DNA of 64,000 nucleotides from an uncultured Verrucomicrobiota bacterium (GTDB lineage: Bacteria > Verrucomicrobiota > Kiritimatiellia > CAIQIC01 > Lenti-01). Positions within the stretch are counted from its first letter, which is position 1. The number at the start of each line of letters is the position of its first letter. The notes beneath the pieces were generated by a model that was not told where the DNA came from, did not search any database, and saw only the letters and a program-made list of their open reading frames with translations. The position numbers and the translations under genes are program-made. Of the stretch, positions 54,202-64,000 are shown one piece after another. The stretch is from the NCBI GenBank assembly GCA_937860055.1, contig CALMBO010000027.1, positions 186,001 through 250,000 on the forward strand. Direction: 5' to 3'.

Positions 54202-54342
54202 CTAGTACATGTCTTTTTGCACGCTGTCCGTGCGCGACCGCGGCCGCAGCATGCTGCGAACCATCCCCCGCACCCAGCCATACACAAACCACAACAGAAC
54301 ACCGATCGACACCCAGCCCGCAATTGTCAGTACTGTTTCCAT
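54202..54342 (-). CDS. 46-residue single-pass membrane peptide
   Basis: Begins METVLTIAGWVSIG, continues with a hydrophobic Trp/Val/Leu-rich helix (residues about 4-24), then a strongly basic stretch with several Arg and ends with K-D-M-Y and TAG. The strict alternation of a membrane helix and a positive-inside tail, plus GGAGGGG 11 nt before the ATG, argues for a real small protein. No family recognised. It is transcribed away from the neighbouring radical SAM gene and toward the lipoprotein gene. Confidence 0.5.
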   Translation of the reverse strand: METVLTIAGWVSIGVLLWFVYGWVRGMVRSMLRPRSRTDSVQKDMY

Positions 54343-54444
54343 GCACCTACCATCCCCTCCCGCCCCTCTCCCCGCAAGCAAAAAGTGGCCCCCGCATCCT
54401 CTCTCCCGTGTCCGCGAAGGCGCCTCCTGCGCCCCTCCTCAAAG

Positions 54445-54495
54445 TTTTTCCATTGTGTGGAAAACAGTCCGAAAGTTTTTCCATTGCGTGGAAAA
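54445..54495. repeat. Two TTTTCCA-N5-TGGAAAA palindromes, opposite orientation
   Basis: Copies at 54445-54464 (centre TTGTG) and 54476-54495 (centre TTGCG). The centres are the reverse complements of CACAA and CGCAA at 12.4 kb, so the same pair is present in inverted orientation. They lie 111 nt upstream of the radical SAM gene and 103 nt upstream of the small membrane ORF. Confidence 0.85.
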
Positions 54496-54605
54496 CCCGC
54501 CGGGGGACGGACCCCGGCCCGCAGTCGTGAGCCGGGTTGCCTTTCCCATGCGGCCACGGGTTTCCGGCTTGCCCTGTTCCCGGTTTTGCCGGATTTTAGC
54601 GGTCC

Positions 54606-57101
54606 ATGGAACCGGCACGGCCATCTTTTGCGGATTGGGTCGCGGCGCATCGCCGCGCCCTCTCCCGCGGCGGGCTCTGGCTCGCCGGCAACGAGCCGGG
54701 CCGCCCCGATCCCGCCGGTTTTGAAAAGGCGCGCCTGCGGATCCTCATCTGCCGCCTTTCCCCCTACGACGATGTCCTGGCCTCCATCACCCACCGGCTC
54801 CTGCTGGCCACCGCCTCCTCCGTCCCCGGCGTCTATGCCGACCTCGCCTTCTTCCCCCCCGAAAAGGATGCCGCGCTCATGCGGAAGGCCGGCGTCCCGC
54901 TCTGGCTCGCCACCGGCTGCAAGCGCGCCCCCGCCGATTTCGATGTCGTGGCCGTCAGCCTTTCCGTCCAGCAGGAGGCCGCGAACCTCCCCGCCGCCTT
55001 GCTCGGCTCCGGCCTGCGCCTGGACCACGCCGGGCGCATGGAGGATGCCCGCCATCCGCTCGTGATCCTCGGCGGCCATGGGGCGCCTTCCGTCCCGTTC
55101 ATCCATGGCGACGCCGCCGGCCCCGGCTCCGGCGGCCTCGTCGATGCCGTCTGCCTCGGCGATGGCGTCGCCTGGCTGCGGGATTTCCTCCGGCGGCTGG
55201 CTGCGCACCGCAAGGCAGGCGGCTCCCGCCGCGATTTCCTCCTCGCCCTCGCCCGCGAACTGCCCGGCACCTACGTGCCCGCCTTCTACCGCCACGTGCA
55301 CCGCGCGGGGCGCCTCGCCGCCATAGAGCCCGCCGAATCCGGGCTGCCCCTGCCCGTTCCCTTCCGGCAGGATCCCATGGAGGAATGGCTGCAGAACTAC
55401 GATGGCGCCTTCATCCCCCTCTCGGCGGAGGAGCTCGAGGAAACCCTGCCCCTCGCCGCCGGCTGCCTCTACCGCTGCCGCTTCTGCCAGACCGGTTGGA
55501 TGCGCCGCGAGTTCTCCGCCGCCGCCCGGAAAGACCTCGTCGCCGCCGCCCTCCGCTTCAAGGCCGCCATGGTCAACTCCGACCTGAACCTGCTGGCCTC
55601 CGACGCCTGCAGCATCGCCGGCCTCGACCCGATCATGGACGCCCTCTGCCCGCTCTTCCGCCATGTCTCGGTCAAGAGCCTGTCGGTCTCCAGCCTCGTC
55701 CGCCGCCCGGAGTATTTCCAGCTCCTGCGCCGCCTGGCCAAGCATGAATTCACGTTCGGCGTCGAGGGCGTCAGCGCCCGCCTGCGGGCCTGGCTCGGCA
55801 AGCCCGCCACCGCGCCCGATCTCCTCCGCATCGCCGCCAGCCTCGCCGGCGGCGGCCTGCGCCAGCTGAAACTGTTCTTCATCGTCACCGGCCTCGAGGA
55901 GGACCGCGATTTCGCCGAGCTGGAGAACCTGCTGCGGGGCATCCGCGCCAAGATCCCCGCCGCCCGCGTCATCGCCAGCTTCATGCCTCTTTTCCATGCG
56001 CCGTTCACGCCCCTCCAGTACGCCCCTGTCCGGCCCGTCTCCCGGCAAACGGAACAGGCGCTCTCCGCCCTCGTCCGCCATGCCGGCGCGGAATTCCGCT
56101 GGAGCGCCTATCTGGACGAGATCGCCCTGATGAACCGCCTGTGCCGCGCCGGCCGCGCCGCCACCCCCGCGCTGGTGGAATTTTCCCTCCAGCGCGGGCT
56201 GCGCTACGACAAATCCCTCGCCCCCGGCCTGATCCAGGAGCTGGCCCGCGCCCTGCCCGGCGATCCCGGCGAAATCGATGCCGGCTCCGTCCTCCCGTGG
56301 AGCGATCTCCGCGCCTCGGCCGATCCGGCCACCCTGTGGCGCTCCTACCGGAAGGCCTGCGAGGAATGGCAGGCGGCTCCGGAATCCGCGTCCCTTCCCG
56401 CCGCGCCGCTGCGCGCCTCCGCCCCGGCGCCGGAGCCCCCGCCGCCCGCGGCGGAACGGCGCGCGTTCTGGCTGCATGTCCCGGCGGAACAGGCCCGGCA
56501 TCCGGACCACGTCGTCGTCCGCGCCGCCCTCCGCAGCCTCTTCGCCGCGTGGCGAAAAGGCGCGGCCGCCTACGAGGGCGATCCCCGCCTCCTGCATCCG
56601 CCCGGCACCTCCGGCATCGCGCTCGCATCCGCCGCCTTCCGCACCGATGCGCCTTGGCCGAAGAAATTCCGGTCCCCGGCTCCGGCGGATCTTTCCGGCA
56701 TCGCCGAGGACAAGCTGGTGTTCGGCATCCGCTGGATGTCCGCGAAGTCGGCGGAAATGGCCCTGCAGAAGCTCCGCGAAGGCCGGGTGAAGCACCAGAC
56801 CTTCCGGCGCGGAGACCGGCGCTGGCATGTCGTCGAGCGCGCCTTCCGCGCCCGGACCGGCCTTTGGGCGGTCTGCGAAGGGCCGGACCGGTCCTGGCTC
56901 TACGTCGAGGCAAAGCCGGCGCTCGTGGAATCCTGGCTCTCGGATCCCTCCCAGCCCCCCGGCGAAGTCGTTGCCGTTTTCGCCCGGTCGGATTCCGCCT
57001 GCCCCCGCTGCCGCGGCGCCGCCTTCCGGATCCTGCGGGCCGCCGGCGATGAAACCTTGCCCGCCTGCCTGGATTGCCTGGCGCAGCCGGACCGGGCTTG
57101 A
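54606..57101 (+). CDS. B12-binding-type radical SAM protein with extra C-terminal zinc-ribbon domain
   Basis: 831 residues. Residues about 40-230 resemble the cobalamin-binding-like Rossmann domain of B12 radical SAM proteins (L-V-I-L-G-G-H-G-A-P-S). The radical SAM motif C-x3-C-x2-C is Cys287, Cys291 and Cys294. The SAM barrel follows (S-V-S-S-L-V-R-R-P, T-F-G-V-E-G-V-S). A poorly conserved region about 570-630 is Ala/Pro-rich. The last 180 residues form a separate domain ending in two C-x2-C pairs (C-P-R-C, C-L-D-C), likely a zinc ribbon. The substrate is unknown; tRNA- or cofactor-modifying enzymes of this class exist. No Shine-Dalgarno sequence seen. Confidence 0.78.
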   Translation: MEPARPSFADWVAAHRRALSRGGLWLAGNEPGRPDPAGFEKARLRILICRLSPYDDVLASITHRLLLATASSVPGVYADLAFFPPEKDAALMRKAGVPLWLATGCKRAPADFDVVAVSLSVQQEAANLPAALLGSGLRLDHAGRMEDARHPLVILGGHGAPSVPFIHGDAAGPGSGGLVDAVCLGDGVAWLRDFLRRLAAHRKAGGSRRDFLLALARELPGTYVPAFYRHVHRAGRLAAIEPAESGLPLPVPFRQDPMEEWLQNYDGAFIPLSAEELEETLPLAAGCLYRCRFCQTGWMRREFSAAARKDLVAAALRFKAAMVNSDLNLLASDACSIAGLDPIMDALCPLFRHVSVKSLSVSSLVRRPEYFQLLRRLAKHEFTFGVEGVSARLRAWLGKPATAPDLLRIAASLAGGGLRQLKLFFIVTGLEEDRDFAELENLLRGIRAKIPAARVIASFMPLFHAPFTPLQYAPVRPVSRQTEQALSALVRHAGAEFRWSAYLDEIALMNRLCRAGRAATPALVEFSLQRGLRYDKSLAPGLIQELARALPGDPGEIDAGSVLPWSDLRASADPATLWRSYRKACEEWQAAPESASLPAAPLRASAPAPEPPPPAAERRAFWLHVPAEQARHPDHVVVRAALRSLFAAWRKGAAAYEGDPRLLHPPGTSGIALASAAFRTDAPWPKKFRSPAPADLSGIAEDKLVFGIRWMSAKSAEMALQKLREGRVKHQTFRRGDRRWHVVERAFRARTGLWAVCEGPDRSWLYVEAKPALVESWLSDPSQPPGEVVAVFARSDSACPRCRGAAFRILRAAGDETLPACLDCLAQPDRA

Positions 57102-57178
57102 TGCCGCACCTCCGCGGATTTCCGCCCTCTCGTTCGAAAATCCGTGACCCCGGCAACCGGCCGTGCCAAACTAGGTCC

Positions 57179-57730
57179 ATGAGAACGCTGCCTCTGGACA
57201 AGGTCTTCCAACTCATCGAGCCCGGACCCGTCGTCCTGGTCTCGACCGCCCGCAAGGGCCGCCGCCCCAACCTCATGACCCTGACCTGGCATCTCGCAAT
57301 GAATTTCACCCCGCCGCTGATCGGGTGCGTCATCGGCCCGTGGGATTATTCCTACGCCGCCCTGCGCGCCACGCGGGAATGCGTCATCGCCATCCCCGGC
57401 GTGGATCTCGCGGAAAAAGTGGTCGGCATCGGCAACTGCTCCGGCCAGGAGGTGGACAAGTTCCGCGCCTTCCGGCTGACGCCCCTGCCTGCGGAAAAAG
57501 TCTGCGCCCCGCTCGTGGCCGAATGCCTCGCCAACCTGGAATGCCGCCTCGTGGATGCCACGCTTTCGCGGAAATTCGGCTTCCTCGTGCTGGAGGCCGT
57601 CCGCGCCTGGACCCATCCCGGCCGCCGGGAACAGCGCACCTTCCACGCCAACGGCGACGGCACCTTCAAGGTCGATGGCCGCACGCTGAACTTGAAGAAG
57701 CTGATGACCAAGTACCCGGAGTTCACCTGA
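57179..57730 (+). CDS. Flavin reductase-like (FMN-binding split barrel) protein
   Basis: 183 residues. It follows the flavin-reductase-like pattern: P-V-V-L-V-S-T near residue 18, N-L-M-T-L-T-W, P-P-L-I-G-C-V-I-G-P near 52, E-C-V-I-A-I-P, and K-F-R-A-F-R-L-T near 98. These proteins bind FMN and reduce it or use it in small redox reactions. In anaerobes such proteins often partner with rubredoxin or flavodiiron enzymes, not seen here. It lies 77 nt after the radical SAM gene. No clear Shine-Dalgarno sequence. Confidence 0.8.
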   Translation: MRTLPLDKVFQLIEPGPVVLVSTARKGRRPNLMTLTWHLAMNFTPPLIGCVIGPWDYSYAALRATRECVIAIPGVDLAEKVVGIGNCSGQEVDKFRAFRLTPLPAEKVCAPLVAECLANLECRLVDATLSRKFGFLVLEAVRAWTHPGRREQRTFHANGDGTFKVDGRTLNLKKLMTKYPEFT

Positions 57731-57743
57731 AGAAGGGGCCTCC

Positions 57744-58517
57744 ATGAAGGACGGTGCCATGGATTTCCGCATGCTTTTGATCCACATCCTCCGTTTCGCC
57801 GCGCTCGCCGTTTTCCTCTCCGCCGCCGGAGCCTCCGCCGGCAGCGGCGATATCCAGCTGGAAACCGGCATCCTCGGGTTCAGCCGCAACGATGTCCGGA
57901 TCCCCGGCGACGGCGGCACCCGCTTCGACATGCTGGACCTGACCGGCTCCGGCCCGGAACCCGTGGCCCGCCTCCTGGCCACCTGGCAGTTCCACCCCCG
58001 CCACGCCCTGCGCCTGACTCTCGCGCCCCTGGAAACCCGGGGCACGGGCCGCCTGGATCGCGATACCACCTTCGAGGAGGTCCTCTTCCCCGCCGGCGTG
58101 GACACCAAAGGCCGCTACCGCTTCAACACCTACCGGCTGGCTTATCGCTGGACCTTCCATGAAAGCCGCCGCTGGCGCTGGGGCTTCGGCGCCTCCGCCC
58201 TCGTGCGCGATGCCGAAGTCTCGCTCGAACAACCCGGCCTCAAGGCCGCCAAGGACGATCTCGGGCTTGTGCCGCTCCTCCATCTCCGCGGGGAATATTG
58301 GATGAACGACCAGACCGCCCTCGTCGCCGACGTGGAAGGCGCCGCCGCCGCCCAGGGCCGCGCCATCGACGCCGCCCTGCAGCTGCAATGGGATTTCCGC
58401 CCGGGCTGGCGCGCCGCGGCGGGCTACCGCACCATCGAGGGCGGCGCCGACAACGACGAGGTCTACACCTTCGCCTGGCTGCATCAGGTCGTGGTCTCCC
58501 TCGGCGCCCGGTTCTGA
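57744..58517 (+). CDS. Outer-membrane beta-barrel-like protein
   Basis: 257 residues. Signal peptide ending A-S-A near residue 33, then alternating strands rich in Trp, Tyr and Arg ([36 protein letters not shown]), ending V-V-S-L-G-A-R-F with a terminal Phe as in barrel proteins. About ten strands could be drawn. Function unknown. ATG 57744 has AAGGGG 6 nt upstream; ATG 57759, closer to the signal peptide, also has AAGGA at 7 nt. It is 13 nt after the flavin reductase gene. Confidence 0.6.
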   Translation: MKDGAMDFRMLLIHILRFAALAVFLSAAGASAGSGDIQLETGILGFSRNDVRIPGDGGTRFDMLDLTGSGPEPVARLLATWQFHPRHALRLTLAPLETRGTGRLDRDTTFEEVLFPAGVDTKGRYRFNTYRLAYRWTFHESRRWRWGFGASALVRDAEVSLEQPGLKAAKDDLGLVPLLHLRGEYWMNDQTALVADVEGAAAAQGRAIDAALQLQWDFRPGWRAAAGYRTIEGGADNDEVYTFAWLHQVVVSLGARF

Positions 58518-58582
58518 TCGTTTCCGGCTTGCCGCGCCGCCCGGCCGGGGCCATGCTGGTGCCGACAGCCAGAGAGGACCCT

Positions 58583-60091
58583 ATGAAGGACGACCCCATG
58601 ATCCTCGCCCTCGACCAGGGCACGACCAGCTCCCGCGCGATGCTCTTCGACCGCGACCTGACCCCCCGCGGCGCCGCCCAGCAGGAATTCCCCCAGATCT
58701 ATCCGCAGCCGGGCTGGGTCGAGCACGATCCGGAAGTCCTCTGGGAATCGCAGCAGGCGACCCTGCGCGCCGTCCTCGAACGCGCCGGTTGCGCTCCCGA
58801 ACGCGTCGCGGCCATCGCCGTCACCAACCAGCGCGAAACCGTCGTCGTCTGGGACCGCCGCACCGGCCGGCCGGTCCATAACGCCATCGTCTGGCAGTGC
58901 CGCCGCACCGCCGCCCTGTGCGAGGACCTCCGGCGCCGCGGACTCGAGGGCTTCATCCGACGCAAGACCGGCCTCGTCGCCGACGCCTACTTCTCCGCCA
59001 CCAAGATCCAATGGATCCTCGACCATGCGGCCGGCGCCCGGGAAGCCGCCGCGCGCGGCGACCTCCTGTGCGGCACCATCGACTCCTGGCTCCTCTGGAA
59101 GCTGTCCGGCGGCGAGGCCCACGTGACCGACTTCACGAACGCGTCGCGCACGATGCTCTTCAACATCCACTCGCTGGAATGGGACGCGGAGCTTCTCGAC
59201 CTCTTCGGCATCCCGCCCGCCATGCTGCCGCGCGTCGTCCCGTCCTCCGGCCGCGCCGCCGTCTGCCGCCTGCCGGAGTTCGCCGCCCGCCCGCCGCCCG
59301 TCGCCGGCATCGCGGGCGACCAGCAGGCCGCCCTCTTCGGCCAGGGCTGCTTCGAACCCGGCCAGGCCAAGAACACCTACGGCACCGGCTGCTTCCTGCT
59401 GGCGAACACCGGCTCCGAGGCCGTGCTCTCCCTCCAGGGCTTGCTCACGACCCTCAATGCCCAGACGCGGCCGGGGGCGCCGGCCTACGCGCTCGAGGGC
59501 AGCGTCTTCATCGGCGGCGCCGCCATGCAGTGGCTGCGCGACGAACTGAAGATCCTCGACCGCGTCGCCGATTCCGCCGCCATCGCCGCCGCCATTCCCG
59601 ACACCGGCGGCGTCTATCTCGTGCCCGCGTTCGCCGGCCTCGGCGCCCCCCGCTGGGACATGTACGCCCGCGGCGCCCTCGTGGGCCTCACCCGCGGCAC
59701 CGGCCGGCCCCAGATCATCCGCGCCGCGCTGGAATCCATCGCCTACCAGTGCGGCGACGTCGTCGCCGCCATGCAGGCGGACAACGGCCGGCCCCTCGCC
59801 CTCCTGCGCGTGGATGGCGGCGCCTCCGCCAACGATTTCCTCATGCAGTTCCAGGCCGATGTGCTCGGCTGCCGCATCGAACGCCCCGCCTGCATGGAAA
59901 CCACCTCCCTCGGCGCCGCCGCCCTCGCCGCGCTCGCCCTCGGCTGGCAGACCCCCGAAAGCCTCGCCGCCCGTCCCGCCGACAAGGTCTTCCTCCCCGC
60001 CATGCCCGAAGACCGCCGCCAGCGGCTCCTCGCCGGCTGGCGCAAGGCCGTCTCCCGCGCCGCCCGCTGGGAGGATCCCGCCGGTGCCTGA
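58583..60091 (+). CDS. glpK: Glycerol kinase
   Basis: 502 residues, the normal length. Phosphorylates glycerol to glycerol-3-phosphate with ATP. Seen: [10 protein letters not shown] near residue 9; N-Q-R-E-T near 80 and W-Q-C-R-R near 101 (glycerol contacts); [27 protein letters not shown]; and the C-terminal [20 protein letters not shown] lies 5 nt before the ATG. No glycerol facilitator or dehydrogenase is adjacent. Confidence 0.95.
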   Translation: MKDDPMILALDQGTTSSRAMLFDRDLTPRGAAQQEFPQIYPQPGWVEHDPEVLWESQQATLRAVLERAGCAPERVAAIAVTNQRETVVVWDRRTGRPVHNAIVWQCRRTAALCEDLRRRGLEGFIRRKTGLVADAYFSATKIQWILDHAAGAREAAARGDLLCGTIDSWLLWKLSGGEAHVTDFTNASRTMLFNIHSLEWDAELLDLFGIPPAMLPRVVPSSGRAAVCRLPEFAARPPPVAGIAGDQQAALFGQGCFEPGQAKNTYGTGCFLLANTGSEAVLSLQGLLTTLNAQTRPGAPAYALEGSVFIGGAAMQWLRDELKILDRVADSAAIAAAIPDTGGVYLVPAFAGLGAPRWDMYARGALVGLTRGTGRPQIIRAALESIAYQCGDVVAAMQADNGRPLALLRVDGGASANDFLMQFQADVLGCRIERPACMETTSLGAAALAALALGWQTPESLAARPADKVFLPAMPEDRRQRLLAGWRKAVSRAARWEDPAGA

Positions 60092-60106
60092 ACCCCCGGC
60101 GATTCC

Positions 60107-60135
60107 TTGACAAATCCCCCCCGCCGCCGTTCAAT
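60107..60135 (+). promoter_or_regulatory. Promoter of ileS
   Basis: TTGACA (60107-60112), 17 nt, TTCAAT (60130-60135), then a leader of about 25 nt with AAGGA 7 nt before ATG 60168. Confidence 0.55.
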
Positions 60136-60167
60136 GTGCGGCTGATTTGGCCCATAAGGAAAAACCC

Positions 60168-63398
<3,231 letters not shown>

Positions 63399-63467
63399 TT
63401 TTTCAGAAAACGTTGTCGCCCCCCCCCCCCGCGCGTTTCTTAAAGACCGACGGGGGTCTTCGGCAAT

Positions 63468-63959
63468 CTATTCGGTGCGGCCAATGGCGTTCTGCTCGCG
63501 GAAAATCCGCTGGTTCCGCTCAGCCTCTTCGAACGCAGCGGCCACCGCCCGCTGATAGGCCGCCGACAGTTCCGGATCATACTCGTATTTCTTCTGCCAT
63601 TCCTCCGGCAGCAGCGGAAAATCCACCTTGGTCAGGCCTTCATCATGGCGAAAAGTCAGGCCATCCGGTTCGACCTTCCACACCTGGACGTTGCGGTAAA
63701 TCTGGCCATCCGTCGTGGCGACATCGTTGGAGCCCGGCGGCGCTTCGGAAACCGGCCCCGCCGGAATACGGAACTTTTCCTGCAGATACTCGGAAATATC
63801 GGCAGCGTCGCCAGCGGGCTTGATGGATACATCTTCCTGGTCGGATCGCTGGACAACGCGGTTGGTATCGGCCGGGCTCGCCGAGGCGGTCAGGTCCTCC
63901 CCCCAACCGGCCAGCGGCCACCCCAGGCACATGCAAAACAAAACACACCTGATTCTCAT
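63468..63959 (-). CDS. Secreted hypothetical protein
   Basis: 163 residues with a signal peptide (about 1-20, ending G-W-G-E). A low-complexity Asp/Ser/Ala region is followed by a small beta segment (about 80-115) with D-G-Q-I-Y-R-N-V-Q-V and V-E-P-D-G-L-T-F-R-H, which looks like the short 'D-G-x-x-Y-x-x-V' repeats found in SHD1-like proteins, then a helical end rich in Glu, Ala and Arg. No function assigned. AGAGGA lies 4 nt before the ATG. It is convergent with ileS across a 12-C tract (63419-63430). Confidence 0.7.
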   Translation of the reverse strand: MRIRCVLFCMCLGWPLAGWGEDLTASASPADTNRVVQRSDQEDVSIKPAGDAADISEYLQEKFRIPAGPVSEAPPGSNDVATTDGQIYRNVQVWKVEPDGLTFRHDEGLTKVDFPLLPEEWQKKYEYDPELSAAYQRAVAAAFEEAERNQRIFREQNAIGRTE

Positions 63960-64000
63960 GGCATCCTCTTGATGGTGGAAGGATAACCTATCGCACGCTT

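Overview
This 64 kb, GC-rich window looks like a chromosomal contig from an anaerobic bacterium of the PVC group, most likely Kiritimatiellota or a close Verrucomicrobiota/Lentisphaerota relative. That placement is inference. It rests on very large secreted LamG/PKD and RCC1/Ig-like proteins, an SHD1-type domain, ExbB/ExbD genes followed by terpene-cyclase-like toroid proteins, the [FeFe]-hydrogenase maturase HydF, lactate dehydrogenase, and an energy-converting-hydrogenase-related membrane complex. No respiratory terminal oxidase is visible. I see no phage, insertion sequence, CRISPR array or rRNA. There is one tRNA (Arg, CCT).

Layout. 1-3.5 kb: the end of an exbD gene, a TonB-type transducer, a pseudopilin, a PilP/GspC-like protein and a fucose-isomerase-like enzyme. 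3.6-8.3 kb: the tRNA and a 1516-residue secreted LamG/PKD protein. 8.4-12.4 kb: a DsbD/SafE-like membrane protein coupled to an AmrS-type radical SAM protein, convergent with a membrane-embedded spermidine-synthase-like protein. 12.6-21.4 kb: nadB, a DUF368 (PopT-like) transporter, a VIT/VWA protein, and L-lactate dehydrogenase coupled to a sensor kinase. 21.4-24.6 kb: a CotH-kinase / DUF4956 / VTC-polymerase operon. 24.8-32.8 kb: a six-subunit Ehr-type complex (gene order A-B-C-D-L-S) led by a helix-turn-helix/PTS-EIIA fusion gene. 33-43.6 kb: a nitronate-monooxygenase-like enzyme, an SHD1/C39-like protein, a lipoprotein acetolactate decarboxylase, an RCC1/Ig protein, a glycerate-dehydrogenase-like enzyme, hydF and mutL. 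43.7-52.1 kb: one large operon of two TPR proteins, ExbB, two ExbD and two TonB-anchored toroid proteins. 52.2-64 kb: an Fe-S aldo/keto reductase, a lipoprotein, a 46-residue membrane peptide, a B12-type radical SAM fusion, a flavin reductase-like protein, an outer-membrane barrel, glpK, ileS and a secreted hypothetical protein.

The two most promising systems are these. (1) In the TPR-ExbB-ExbD-ExbD operon the expected TonB is replaced by two paralogues that keep TonB's Ser-x3-His membrane helix but carry an alpha/alpha-toroid domain where TonB's receptor-binding domain should be. This suggests an uncharacterised proton-motive-force-driven envelope machine. (2) The Ehr-type complex has lost all four NiFe-ligand cysteines in its large subunit but keeps every Fe-S cysteine in its small subunit, and its first gene encodes a putative PTS-type regulator.

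Across the window there are also seven copies of a TTTTCCA-N5-TGGAAAA palindrome in three intergenic clusters. At least five genes without a Shine-Dalgarno sequence have a -10 box ending exactly 6 nt before the start codon, as expected for leaderless mRNAs. A repeat-derived 34-residue insert lies inside isoleucyl-tRNA synthetase.
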